Positions 17,212 to 26,232 of a stretch of DNA of 58,756 bases are shown piece after piece. This DNA is from an uncultured Pelagibacteraceae bacterium (GTDB lineage: Bacteria > Pseudomonadota > Alphaproteobacteria > Pelagibacterales > Pelagibacteraceae), in the NCBI GenBank assembly GCA_902522525.1, contig CABYVU010000008.1:1-58756 (forward strand), written 5' to 3'. The notes under the pieces are model-generated. The model was given only the letters and a program-made list of their open reading frames with translations, was not told the origin of the DNA and ran no database searches. Positions within the stretch are counted from its first letter, which is position 1, and every line of letters starts with the position of its first letter. The translations under genes were made by a program, and so were the position numbers.

Positions 17212-18849
17212 TTAAAACTTTATATTCATATTGTTGAGAGTTTCCTGCATAGGCATTAAATAATTGCTATACTTTTTCCAAGACAGAGAAGTATTTTTTT
17301 TTATACCCTCCCTAACTTGTTGAAAAGACGCAGTTGTTACAGGTCTCATATTTTTATTATAATTTTTTATCTCATCTTCCCATTTTAAATCTAAAAAATT
17401 TAAAATTTCCCTAGAATTAGTTTCAAAATCATTTACAAAATTCTCATAATTAACATCAAATATATTTTTTGCATATTTTGATTTCCAAAAATTTATAGTA
17501 TCTAAGTATAATGAGTAATATTTAGCTATATCTTGCTGAGTTAAATTAAAATCCATACCACTATCGACAAATGATGTTTTGTAATTAGACCAACATACAG
17601 CCATAGGATTTCTCTCAATATGTATAATTTTTGATTCTGGAAAAGCATTAATTATAAATCCAACCCATTTATAATTTGCTGGTAATTTATCTATAATATA
17701 ATTGTCATCAGAAATTTTTTTAATTTGATCATAATATGAATTTCTCATCTCTTTAAAAAAATTCTCTAGACTAGCAGGCTTTTTTATACCTAGCTTATCT
17801 ATAATTTTAGGCAAAAAATCTAACTCTCCAGCTCCATAAATTTGTGAGTGACTAGACAATATCTGCTCTATAAGTGTAGTACCAGATCGTGGCATTCCAA
17901 TTATAAAAATTGGCCTACTTTTTAATGTATCTTTATAATTAATGTCAATATTATCAATTTTTTCAAAAAAAGTTTTTGTATCTTTGAATTCTATCTCTGC
18001 TTTTTTAAATGAAAATTTTGAATTCTTCTTTTTTAGAGAATTTGATTTTTCTAAATATTTAAATGCTAATTCATCATTATCTTGATCAAAATATCCTTTA
18101 CTTAGTGCATCATAAAACAAAATTTTATCATCATCTGAAAAAAAATCTTCACTTAAAAGCTCTAATTTTTTAAATATTTCATTTGTTTTTGTTATTTTAG
18201 TAACTGATATGTAATTTCTATAACTTGGAATGTGATTGTTGTTAATTTGAATAATCTTTTCAAAATAATATTTTCCCTTAGATATATTGCCTAAAAATAG
18301 ATAAGCGCTACCTAAATTATATAAAGTTTTTAAATCGTTTTGATTAAAACTTAATATTTTTTCATAAATTTTAATTAGTTTATTAAAATGTCTATTTTCT
18401 TTATATATATTCGCTAGATTTAGATATGCTTCGATATTATTCTCTTTTAATTGAATAGCTTTCTCAAAACAAAAAATTGCTTCATCAATTTTACCTACAC
18501 GCTTTTTTGTATTTCCTAAATTATTATATGCTTCAGAAAAGTTTGGGTTTAGTTGAATTGCTTTTTCAAAATAACTTATTGCAGTGTCATACTTTTTTAA
18601 TTGCTTGTGAATATTTGCTTGTATAAAAAAAATCTCTGGCTTTTTTTGAACATATAGTAATTTATCAAAATACTTTTCAGCTTCTGCATACTTTTGAAGA
18701 TTCACATAAGATAAACCTATCAAATATGTTAATTGATAATTTTTAGGGTTTTTTTTTAATAATTTTAATCCTGACTTAATAAAACTATTGTAATTTTTTT
18801 CTTTGTATAAATTTAATATATTATTTTTATCTAAATTGTTTGAATTCAT
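17212..18849 (-). CDS. TPR-sulfotransferase fusion protein (545 aa)
   Basis: A second TPR-sulfotransferase. Five to six TPR repeats span about residues 35-215, including the strong SEAYNNLGNTKKRVGKIDEA unit. The sulfotransferase domain begins at about 312 with PIFIIGMPRSGTTLIEQIL (PAPS loop GMPRSGTT at 318-325). It has IYGAGELDFLPKI and the 3'-phosphate region IIHIERNPMAVCWSNYKTSF. It is better conserved than its 453-residue neighbour and is the typical form of this family in marine alphaproteobacteria. It starts 26 nt from the divergent Lon-N-like gene. The acceptor is unknown. Confidence 0.9.
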   Translation of the reverse strand: MNSNNLDKNNILNLYKEKNYNSFIKSGLKLLKKNPKNYQLTYLIGLSYVNLQKYAEAEKYFDKLLYVQKKPEIFFIQANIHKQLKKYDTAISYFEKAIQLNPNFSEAYNNLGNTKKRVGKIDEAIFCFEKAIQLKENNIEAYLNLANIYKENRHFNKLIKIYEKILSFNQNDLKTLYNLGSAYLFLGNISKGKYYFEKIIQINNNHIPSYRNYISVTKITKTNEIFKKLELLSEDFFSDDDKILFYDALSKGYFDQDNDELAFKYLEKSNSLKKKNSKFSFKKAEIEFKDTKTFFEKIDNIDINYKDTLKSRPIFIIGMPRSGTTLIEQILSSHSQIYGAGELDFLPKIIDKLGIKKPASLENFFKEMRNSYYDQIKKISDDNYIIDKLPANYKWVGFIINAFPESKIIHIERNPMAVCWSNYKTSFVDSGMDFNLTQQDIAKYYSLYLDTINFWKSKYAKNIFDVNYENFVNDFETNSREILNFLDLKWEDEIKNYNKNMRPVTTASFQQVREGIKKNTSLSWKKYSNYLMPMQETLNNMNIKF

Positions 18850-18875
18850 TATTTTTATGTTATATTTTAATTATT

Positions 18876-19517
18876 ATGAAAAAAGAAGATCTTCCAAACA
18901 TATTACCAGTTTTTCCTTTATCTAACTTTATAATATTTCCTCGCACAACCGTTCCATTGAACATTTTTGAACCAAGATATATTGAAATGGTAGATCAAAG
19001 TATGAAAAGCAACCGAATTATTGGCATGATTCAACCAAAAAAAACTGGTGAGTTAAAAAAACCTGATCTGCATAATATTGGGTGTGCAGGAAAAATTACT
19101 AGTTTTAATGAAACTGATGATGGACGATATTTAATAATTCTGAATGGAATATGCAGATTCAAGATAATAGAGGAAATCGATAATGGCAATTTGTACAGAG
19201 AATGTAATGTTAAATATGACGATTTTTCAACAGATTTGGTTGAAAAAACTAATGAAATTAAGTTTTCCGACCTAAAACTAATATTTCAAAATTTAAAGGA
19301 GTTATTTAAAAAGCAAGGGTACGAAATAAATTGGAAAGAGATTGAAAAACAAAGTCTTGATCAAACCATAAATACGCTATCAATGGCCTCTCCTTTTTCA
19401 CTAGAGGAAAAACAAGTCTTACTTGAAAGTAAAGATCTAAATAATAGAAAAGAAAAGTTAGAAGAAATTCTAAATACCTATATTTTAGATAACTTTAATA
19501 ACAAAACCTTACAGTGA
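18876..19517 (+). CDS. Lon-N (LON substrate-binding) domain protein
   Basis: A 213-residue protein made of the N-terminal substrate-binding domain of Lon without ATPase or protease parts. It begins DLPNILPVFPLSNFIIFPRT and continues PLNIFEPRYIEMV, the classic signature. A longer reading from a TTG at 18840 would overlap the divergent sulfotransferase start. The ATG at 18876 gives the normal family N-terminus, so I chose it. Such proteins are common in alphaproteobacteria and may recognise misfolded proteins, but no activity is established. It ends 13 nt before the convergent UbiH-family gene. Confidence 0.9.
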   Translation: MKKEDLPNILPVFPLSNFIIFPRTTVPLNIFEPRYIEMVDQSMKSNRIIGMIQPKKTGELKKPDLHNIGCAGKITSFNETDDGRYLIILNGICRFKIIEEIDNGNLYRECNVKYDDFSTDLVEKTNEIKFSDLKLIFQNLKELFKKQGYEINWKEIEKQSLDQTINTLSMASPFSLEEKQVLLESKDLNNRKEKLEEILNTYILDNFNNKTLQ

Positions 19518-19530
19518 TTAATAACAAAAA

Positions 19531-20592
19531 CTAGTTTGACAAGAATGTTGCATATTTGTTTAAAAATTTGTTTCCCTTTAAAATTTTAAATATTGGTCTT
19601 GATAAATTATTTTGTAATTTGCTATCGAATTTGAAAAAAGAATTTATAGTATCAATTCCAAATCCATACATGAAATTTATGTGCTTATTAATTTTTTGAA
19701 ATTTTTCAGCAATTATTTCTCCATCGTCGATTCCTAACTTAATATTTTCATCTAAAATATTAGACAACGATTTGATGTCTCTGATAGTCATATTAAATCC
19801 TTGTCCGGCTAGTGGATGAACTTTATGTATTAAATCTCCAAAAGACAAAATATTTTTAAAAAAATACTCTCGTAGTACTAAAAACTTGATACCCACAGAT
19901 TCAACCTCACTAATTTTTTTTATTTTATAATGATGATTATACTTATTAATTATTTGAAGAAGACTTAATTTATCAATTGATTTTGTAGAATTATTTGAAA
20001 AAACAATAGAAGTTTGATTATTAGATAAAGGTAGAAATGCCAAAGGACCATTTTTTGTAAAAATTTGAACAGCAATTTTATTTTCAATTCTTTTATGATC
20101 TATTATTGCTGTGTGTGCTAAAGATTTATAATTTTTTTCTATTTTTTTTTGAAAATATTTTTTTGTAATTGAATTATTTTGTTCAGAGTTAATAATTAAA
20201 TTATAGTCTCTTTTTTTAATATCATTGAGATTATAATTTTTTAAATAAATGAATTTAAAAGATTTATTTCTTTTCATCAAATTATAAAGCACACTGTATT
20301 TTAATAAAAAAAAATTACTTTGGTTTTTATTTTTGAACTCAAATAACTCAGATGATTTATTTTTGGCTGAATAAATTTTAATTTTTTCTGTTGGCCAGCC
20401 GAAGTTTGAAATACCTTTAATATTTTGCTTTAAAAATTTGTAATTTTCGTTTGAGATTGCAATTGTTCTGACAGTATTTGTTAATATTGATGGTTTGGAT
20501 TGAGAAATGATATCAACATTGATCTTTTTTTTTAGTAATATGTTTGCTAGAACTAGATTAGTTAAGTTATTTCCTAATAGACAAATATTCAT
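19531..20592 (-). CDS. UbiH/COQ6-family FAD-dependent monooxygenase
   Basis: Probable ubiquinone-ring hydroxylase of the UbiH/UbiF/UbiL/COQ6 group, 353 residues from the ATG at 20592. That start gives MNICLLGNNLTNLVLANILL, a Rossmann N-terminus, although the usual GGGxxG is relaxed to GNNLTN. The second FAD motif is better kept: FGDLIHKVHPLAGQGFNMTI, with the GD and the HPxxGQGxN block. Which ring position it hydroxylates cannot be decided. An upstream in-frame Met 8 codons earlier is possible but puts extra residues before the nucleotide-binding strand. Confidence 0.85.
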   Translation of the reverse strand: MNICLLGNNLTNLVLANILLKKKINVDIISQSKPSILTNTVRTIAISNENYKFLKQNIKGISNFGWPTEKIKIYSAKNKSSELFEFKNKNQSNFFLLKYSVLYNLMKRNKSFKFIYLKNYNLNDIKKRDYNLIINSEQNNSITKKYFQKKIEKNYKSLAHTAIIDHKRIENKIAVQIFTKNGPLAFLPLSNNQTSIVFSNNSTKSIDKLSLLQIINKYNHHYKIKKISEVESVGIKFLVLREYFFKNILSFGDLIHKVHPLAGQGFNMTIRDIKSLSNILDENIKLGIDDGEIIAEKFQKINKHINFMYGFGIDTINSFFKFDSKLQNNLSRPIFKILKGNKFLNKYATFLSN

Positions 20593-20655
20593 AATATTAT
20601 TTAATTTTATCAACAAAAATTAAATGATACAAAGTGACAAATCATTAATAAGAAA

Positions 20656-22743
20656 ATGAAAATTAAAAATTTAGTAGATAATACAACTAGTTTTCTCTTT
20701 AAAAGATTATCTGAACTAATAGGTTTATCAACATTATGTTTGTCTATTTTACTTCTAGCGTCATTAATAAGCTACTCTCCTGAGGATCCTAACTTTATTT
20801 TTCCTGAGAATACAGAAATTAAGAATTTACTAGGCGCAAAAGGTAGCTATGTCTCTGATATTTTATATCAATCAATCGGTTTGATATCATTACTAATACC
20901 AATTTCTTTTTTTTTTATATCTCTATCCATAATAATTGATAAAAAAATTTTATATATTATTGAAAGTTTATTTTTTATAATCATATATTCAATAATAGGA
21001 ACATTATTCTTTACTGTTTTCCATACTGAAACATATTGGCTTACAATTAACGGGAATAATGGATTTATAGGCAATTTATTTACAGAATCTTTCTTTGTAA
21101 ATTTAATAAACTTAAATTACCAAATTAGTTATATAGTCTTAATTTTTTTAATATCATTATTTTTTCTTCTAAGTATAAATTTCAAGTTTAGATATCTAAA
21201 ATTTCTTCTAACAATTTTTAGTAAATCAAAAAAAATATCAACTAAAAGAGTTGTTGAGAGTATTGATGATAATATATTAGATGAAGCTCAATATATAAAT
21301 AATGAAACAAGAGTCCAAGAAAACTTTTCATTTGATACTAATATATTAAATTCAGAAAAAAAAGTTACTAAATATAAATTACCTACCTTAGAGTATTTAA
21401 AAAATCCTTTAAAAAAAGATAAAAATTTATCAGAAAATAAAATTGATGAAAAAACTTTAGAAAAAATTTTATTAGATTTTGGAGTAGAGGGAGAGGTTAA
21501 AAAGGTAAGTCAAGGTCCTGTCGTTACGTTATATGAGTTTGAACCTGCTCCTGGCGTTAAAGTATCAAAAATAATTAATCTCTCTGAGGATATTGCTAGA
21601 AATACTAGTTCAGAGTCTGCTAGAATTGCAACAATACCTGGTAGCAATACTATTGGGATTGAATTGCCTAAACCTCAAAGAGAGAATGTTTTCTTGAGTG
21701 AGATAATTTCTGATTCTAATTATAAAAAGAAAGACGTAAAACTCCCTATTGCTCTTGGTAAAAGTATTTCTGGGTTACCAATAACTGGTGATTTAAGTAG
21801 TATGCCTCATTTGCTTATAGCTGGTACAACTGGTTCTGGTAAATCAGTTTGTATTAATACAATCATTTTATCCCTTTTATACAAACACTCACCTGAAAAA
21901 TGTAAATTTATATTAATCGATCCTAAAATGTTAGAATTATCAACTTATGAAGGAATCCCACATTTGCTGTGTCCAGTAATTACAGAGGCAAAAAAAGCTG
22001 CCTCAGTTTTAGGTTGGGTAGTTAAAGAAATGGAAAATAGATACAAATTGATGACCAAAGTTGGAGTAAGAAATATTGACGGATATAACGAAAAACATAA
22101 AATTTCTATGCCTTATATTGTTGTAATTGTTGATGAAATGTCAGATTTAATGCTAGTTGCTGGAAAAGATATAGAAAACTACATACAAAAACTTTCCCAA
22201 ATGGCGAGAGCTGCTGGAATTCATATTATAATGGCAACACAAAGACCAAGTGTTGATGTGATAACAGGAACAATAAAAGCTAACTTTCCAACTAGGATAT
22301 CATTTCAAGTTACTTCAAAAATTGATAGTAGAACTATACTTGGTGAACAAGGTGCTGAGCAACTACTTGGAAAAGGTGACATGCTTTATATGACCTCTGC
22401 AAATAGAATGACTAGAATTCATGCACCATTTGTATCAGAAGGAGAAATTGAAAAAATAAATAATTTTTTAAGAAATCAAGCTGAACCAGACTATGTAGAT
22501 GAAATTCTTAATTTTGTAGATGCAAAGGAAACTAATAGTGATTCAAACAATGATGAAAATTTAGATGAATTATATAATACTGCTCTTGAAATAGTAAAAT
22601 CTGAAAAGAAAGCTTCAACATCTTTTTTACAGAGAAAATTACAAATTGGTTACAATAGAGCAGCCAGAATAATTGACCAAATGGAGGAAAATGGAGAGGT
22701 GAGCCAAGCCAATCATGTTGGTAAAAGAGAAGTACTCAAATGA
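20656..22743 (+). CDS. ftsK: DNA translocase FtsK
   Basis: Septum-anchored DNA pump that clears chromosome ends and activates XerCD at dif. The product is 695 residues, short for FtsK because the linker is reduced to about 100 residues. Four N-terminal membrane helices occupy about residues 20-185. The motor carries Walker A GTTGSGKS at 390-397 and Walker B PYIVVIVDEMSDLM. The C-terminal gamma winged helix (about 630-695) is present, ending ARIIDQMEENGEVSQANHVG. lolA overlaps by 4 nt, a common alphaproteobacterial pairing. Confidence 0.96.
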   Translation: MKIKNLVDNTTSFLFKRLSELIGLSTLCLSILLLASLISYSPEDPNFIFPENTEIKNLLGAKGSYVSDILYQSIGLISLLIPISFFFISLSIIIDKKILYIIESLFFIIIYSIIGTLFFTVFHTETYWLTINGNNGFIGNLFTESFFVNLINLNYQISYIVLIFLISLFFLLSINFKFRYLKFLLTIFSKSKKISTKRVVESIDDNILDEAQYINNETRVQENFSFDTNILNSEKKVTKYKLPTLEYLKNPLKKDKNLSENKIDEKTLEKILLDFGVEGEVKKVSQGPVVTLYEFEPAPGVKVSKIINLSEDIARNTSSESARIATIPGSNTIGIELPKPQRENVFLSEIISDSNYKKKDVKLPIALGKSISGLPITGDLSSMPHLLIAGTTGSGKSVCINTIILSLLYKHSPEKCKFILIDPKMLELSTYEGIPHLLCPVITEAKKAASVLGWVVKEMENRYKLMTKVGVRNIDGYNEKHKISMPYIVVIVDEMSDLMLVAGKDIENYIQKLSQMARAAGIHIIMATQRPSVDVITGTIKANFPTRISFQVTSKIDSRTILGEQGAEQLLGKGDMLYMTSANRMTRIHAPFVSEGEIEKINNFLRNQAEPDYVDEILNFVDAKETNSDSNNDENLDELYNTALEIVKSEKKASTSFLQRKLQIGYNRAARIIDQMEENGEVSQANHVGKREVLK

Positions 22744-23300
22744 AAAAATATATAATTTTTTTATTAATTTTTTTCTTTAATACTAACTCACACAGCTCTT
22801 CAAATCAGAAAATTATAAATCACTTTGAAAATATAAATTCTTTGCAATTCAAATTTACTCAGAGGATTGATAATAATAATATTGAGAAAGGTGAATGTAT
22901 AATTTTATATCCTAAGAAAATATTTTGTAAATATTATGACATTTATAATAAGATACTCGTTTCAAATGGTAGATCCCTAGTTATTAATTCGGATAAAATC
23001 CCAAATCACTATAGATATCCACTAGATAAAACACCTTTAAATTTTATACTTGATAAAAATTTTTTAATTTCAAAAATGAAAGAAGCAGATGATGATAAAA
23101 ATTATCCTTTTTATTATGTCTTTAATTTTGAACATGAAAATAATTTAATTAGGGTCTTTTTCGATAAAGTAAGTTTAGATTTAATGGGTTGGGAAACTAA
23201 AGATATCTATCAAAATCTAATACAAACTTTTTTAAGTGATATTAATATTAATATTGACGTTGAAGAGAAAATATTCTCAATACAAAAGTATACTAATTAA
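22740..23300 (+). CDS. lolA: Outer-membrane lipoprotein carrier LolA
   Basis: Periplasmic chaperone that ferries lipoproteins from LolCDE to the outer membrane. The 186 residues begin with a hydrophobic signal peptide of about 19 residues (MKKYIIFLLIFFFNTNSHSS). The mature part has the LolA pattern NSLQFKFTQRIDNNNIEKGE and YPKKIFCKYYD. The family is low in identity, so context helps: it is coupled to ftsK by a 4-nt overlap, as in many alphaproteobacteria. It overlaps the convergent GNAT gene by 8 nt. Two lipoprotein candidates (LptE, DUF3576) lie in the same window. Confidence 0.87.
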   Translation: MKKYIIFLLIFFFNTNSHSSSNQKIINHFENINSLQFKFTQRIDNNNIEKGECIILYPKKIFCKYYDIYNKILVSNGRSLVINSDKIPNHYRYPLDKTPLNFILDKNFLISKMKEADDDKNYPFYYVFNFEHENNLIRVFFDKVSLDLMGWETKDIYQNLIQTFLSDININIDVEEKIFSIQKYTN

Positions 23301-23805
23301 AATCAACATTTATCTTTTCAGATTTAAATACCTTCATTCCTCTAGCTAAATAATTTTTAATTGCATTTTCATGATCGAGTGAACAAGTATGTAGCCATAC
23401 TCTTGATATTCCTTCCTCAAATAACCTTTTAATAGCGTCTGAGAGTAAATAACCACCACACTTTTTTCCAATATATTCCTCTAAAATTCCAAAATATGCA
23501 ATTTCGCACTGATCTTTATCGAGATCTCGGATAGTTTCATAATATCCAGCTAAGTTATTATTATCCTTTAAAATAAAGGTTTTTATTCTTGGATTTTCAA
23601 CATACTGAGTCCATTTTTTATCTGTCCATGCTAATCTATCTATCCATCTATGATTTCTTCCAATTTGTTTATAAAAAAACTTGTTTAATTGAAAATCTGG
23701 TGGGTCTACTTCAATAATTTTAAAGTTTGGTCCAGGTCTCTTTGATTGGTTTAGATTTTCTATTGTTTTTATTTCCAAGAAACTTCTGTCTACATTAATT
23801 TTCAC
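23293..23805 (-). CDS. GNAT-family N-acetyltransferase
   Basis: A 170-residue acetyltransferase-like protein. The acetyl-CoA-binding region is CEIAYFGILEEYIGKKCGGYLL, matching the V/I-x-P-x-x-(Q/R)GxG(x)L pattern in relaxed form. The C-terminus has LHTCSLDHENAIKNYLARGM, typical of GNAT motif B. The substrate is unknown. It overlaps lolA tail-to-tail by 8 nt and the HIT gene by 4 nt, so it is probably the last gene of a leftward unit that may begin at mcl. Confidence 0.85.
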   Translation of the reverse strand: MKINVDRSFLEIKTIENLNQSKRPGPNFKIIEVDPPDFQLNKFFYKQIGRNHRWIDRLAWTDKKWTQYVENPRIKTFILKDNNNLAGYYETIRDLDKDQCEIAYFGILEEYIGKKCGGYLLSDAIKRLFEEGISRVWLHTCSLDHENAIKNYLARGMKVFKSEKINVDFN

Positions 23806-24167
23806 AAGACCATTTTACCAATTTTCTCTCCACCAAATAAATGAAAATGCAAATGTGGAACCTCTTGTCCTCCATCCTCACTTATATTTGCTAGAGCTCT
23901 ATATCCCTTACCTGTATCAACAGATATATTTAATTTCTTTGCAACAATATTTATACCTTTTAATAATCCAACCATTTCCTCAGGAGAAGCGTTTTGACTA
24001 AAATCGTCTAAGTCAACATATTTTCCTTTTGGAATTACTAAAGCATGAATTTTTTTTTGAGGATTTATATCATGAAAGGATAAAACAAATTCGTCCTCAT
24101 AAATTTTATTACAAGGTATCTCATTTCTTAATATTTTTGCAAATATATTATTATCATCGTAACTCAT
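23802..24167 (-). CDS. HIT (histidine triad) family hydrolase
   Basis: A 121-residue HINT-type nucleotide hydrolase or transferase. The triad HLHFHL contains H105, H107 and H109. It also has IFAKILRNEIPCNKIYEDE and FHDINPQKKIHALVIPKGK, the usual HINT N-terminal blocks. Such proteins cleave purine nucleoside phosphoramidates such as adenylated lysine. It follows mtkB by 2 nt and overlaps the GNAT gene by 4 nt. Confidence 0.95.
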   Translation of the reverse strand: MSYDDNNIFAKILRNEIPCNKIYEDEFVLSFHDINPQKKIHALVIPKGKYVDLDDFSQNASPEEMVGLLKGINIVAKKLNISVDTGKGYRALANISEDGGQEVPHLHFHLFGGEKIGKMVL

Positions 24168-24169
24168 AA

Positions 24170-25057
24170 TTACATTTTTTCTAGAACCGATTTTACTGTA
24201 TCACCCATAACAGATGGATTTTTAGAAATTGTAATTCCACACTCTTTTAAAATTTCAACTTTTTCAATTGCACTTTCCCCATAGGCTGAGACTATTGCAC
24301 CTGCATGCCCCATCACTCTACCTTTTGGAGCCGTCAGACCAGCTATGTAGGCTACGACTGGTTTTTTCATATTTTTTTTTGCAAATTCACCTGCAGCAAC
24401 TTCTTGTGGACCACCAATTTCACCTATCATTAAAATTAAGTCTGTTTCATCATCTGTTTCAAACTTTTCTATAATATCCCTAAATGAGCTTCCATTTATT
24501 GGATCTCCTCCAATACCAACACTTGTTGAAACTCCAATATTTAAATTTTTCAGTTGCTGTGCAGCTTCATAACCTAAAGTACCTGATCTACTTATAATTC
24601 CAACTCTTCCTTCTTTATAAATATGTCCTGGCATTATTCCCAACATTGATTTTCCAGGGCTAATAATTCCAGCACAGTTTGGCCCAACTAATGTCATTTT
24701 AGAACTTTTAGTATATCTTCTCATATACCTTTTTATTCTAATCATGTCGTGAGAAGGTATTCCATCAACTATTGCTACACATATTTTTATTCCAGCATCT
24801 GCTGCTTCCATCGCAGAGTCGGCTGCAAAAGCTGGGGGTACAAATAAAATTGAAGCGTCGGCTCCTGTTTCATTAACAGCATCTTTAACTGTATTGAATA
24901 CCGGTAAATCTAAATGCTTTGAGCCTCCCTTTCCTGGTGTTACTCCACCAACTACATTTGAGCCGTATTTTATCATCTCATCTGCATGAAAAGACCCCAT
25001 TTTACCAGTAAAACCTTGGATTATTATCTTACTATTTTTATCTACGAGTACAGTCAT
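24170..25057 (-). CDS. mtkB: Malate-CoA ligase subunit beta (SucD-like)
   Basis: The nucleotide-phosphorylated subunit of malate thiokinase (malate to malyl-CoA), or alternatively succinyl-CoA synthetase alpha. It has 295 residues. It shows the CoA-binding Rossmann GFTGKMGSFHADEMIKYG, the VVGGVTPGKGGSKH block, GPNCAGIISPGKSMLGIMPG and the active histidine H251 in GRVMGHAGAIVSAYG. From memory, YGSNVVGGVTPGKGG and IPSHDMIRIKRYMRRY resemble methylotroph MtkB more than SucD. The adjacent mcl gene supports the malate role. It follows mtkA by 3 nt. Confidence 0.8.
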   Translation of the reverse strand: MTVLVDKNSKIIIQGFTGKMGSFHADEMIKYGSNVVGGVTPGKGGSKHLDLPVFNTVKDAVNETGADASILFVPPAFAADSAMEAADAGIKICVAIVDGIPSHDMIRIKRYMRRYTKSSKMTLVGPNCAGIISPGKSMLGIMPGHIYKEGRVGIISRSGTLGYEAAQQLKNLNIGVSTSVGIGGDPINGSSFRDIIEKFETDDETDLILMIGEIGGPQEVAAGEFAKKNMKKPVVAYIAGLTAPKGRVMGHAGAIVSAYGESAIEKVEILKECGITISKNPSVMGDTVKSVLEKM

Positions 25058-25060
25058 GAT

Positions 25061-26224
25061 TTATTTATTGAGCGCTGCAACTGCTTTATTAGCTGCATCC
25101 TCTAAAGTATTTGCCTCTATATATTTTATTTTACTATCTTTTAAAATTTGATTGCCTTTTTCGACATTTGTACCTGCTAATCTAATAACTAATGGAACAT
25201 TAACTTCTATTTTTTTAAGAGCTTCTACTATTCCTTCTGCTACCCAATCGCATCTATTTATACCAGCAAAAATATTTACTAAAATTACTTTAACTTTTTC
25301 ATCCATTGTAACTAGCTTAAATGCTTTAACTATTTTTTCTGGCGTTGCTCCACCTCCTACGTCTAAAAAATTTGCAGGAGCTCCTCCAGCAAGTTTAATC
25401 ATGTCCATAGATGCCATAGCAAGACCAGCGCCATTTATAATATTACCTATATTTCCATCTAAACTGACATAGTTTAAACCTCTGTCCGATGCAAAAATTT
25501 CTTTTGAATCTTCTTGTGTTTTATCTCTTAGCTCAGAAACTTGACTTCTTCTAAACATTGCATTGTTGTCAAAACTCATTTTACAATCTAAAGCTAAAAT
25601 TTGTTTTTGTTTTGAAATCACCAATGGATTAACTTCAACCATCGTAGCATCAAGTTCACTAAAAGCTTTATAACAACCAATAATAGTATCAGAAGCTCTT
25701 CTAATTAAGTCTGGCTCTATTCCAAGACCAAATGCTAATTCTCTAGCTTGGAAATTTTGCATTCCAACTGCAACTTCAATTTTTGATCTAATAATTGTTT
25801 CAGGTTTTTCCTTTGAAATTTCTTCTACACTCATTCCACCTTCTGTGGATGCAACAACCATAATACTTTCTGAGCTTCTATCAAAAACCAATCCTAAATA
25901 TAATTCCTTTTCAATATCTGTAGCTTCTTCAATATAAATTCTGTTTACAATTTTACCTTCAGGTCCTGTTTGATTTGTAACTAATTTTTTTCCCAATAAT
26001 TTGTCAGTTGCTTGTGCAACTTCTAATGGGGTATTACAAACAATTATCCCTCCAGCTTTTCCTCTCGCACCAGAATGGATTTGAGCTTTAACAACCCATC
26101 TTGATCCACCAATTTCTCTCGCTTTATTCTCAGCATTCTCTGGACTGTAAACAATTCCACCTCTAGGAATTGTTACTCCAAAGTTTGAGAGAATTTTTTT
26201 TGCCTGATATTCGTGAATGTCCAT
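25061..26224 (-). CDS. mtkA: Malate-CoA ligase subunit alpha (SucC-like)
   Basis: ATP-grasp subunit of malate thiokinase, 387 residues. It begins MDIHEYQAKKILSNFGV and carries KAQIHSGARGKAGGI, LALDCKMSFDNNAMFRR, NGAGLAMASMDMIKLAGG, ANFLDVGGGATPEKI and VNIFAGINRCDWVAEG. The NRCDWVAEG segment (SucC usually has RCDLIADG) and overall pattern match methylotroph MtkA from memory. It lies between mcl and mtkB, with 8 and 3 nt spacing. Succinyl-CoA synthetase remains the alternative, so a second sucCD elsewhere in the genome would be the deciding fact. Confidence 0.8.
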   Translation of the reverse strand: MDIHEYQAKKILSNFGVTIPRGGIVYSPENAENKAREIGGSRWVVKAQIHSGARGKAGGIIVCNTPLEVAQATDKLLGKKLVTNQTGPEGKIVNRIYIEEATDIEKELYLGLVFDRSSESIMVVASTEGGMSVEEISKEKPETIIRSKIEVAVGMQNFQARELAFGLGIEPDLIRRASDTIIGCYKAFSELDATMVEVNPLVISKQKQILALDCKMSFDNNAMFRRSQVSELRDKTQEDSKEIFASDRGLNYVSLDGNIGNIINGAGLAMASMDMIKLAGGAPANFLDVGGGATPEKIVKAFKLVTMDEKVKVILVNIFAGINRCDWVAEGIVEALKKIEVNVPLVIRLAGTNVEKGNQILKDSKIKYIEANTLEDAANKAVAALNK

Positions 26225-26232
26225 AATTTTAT

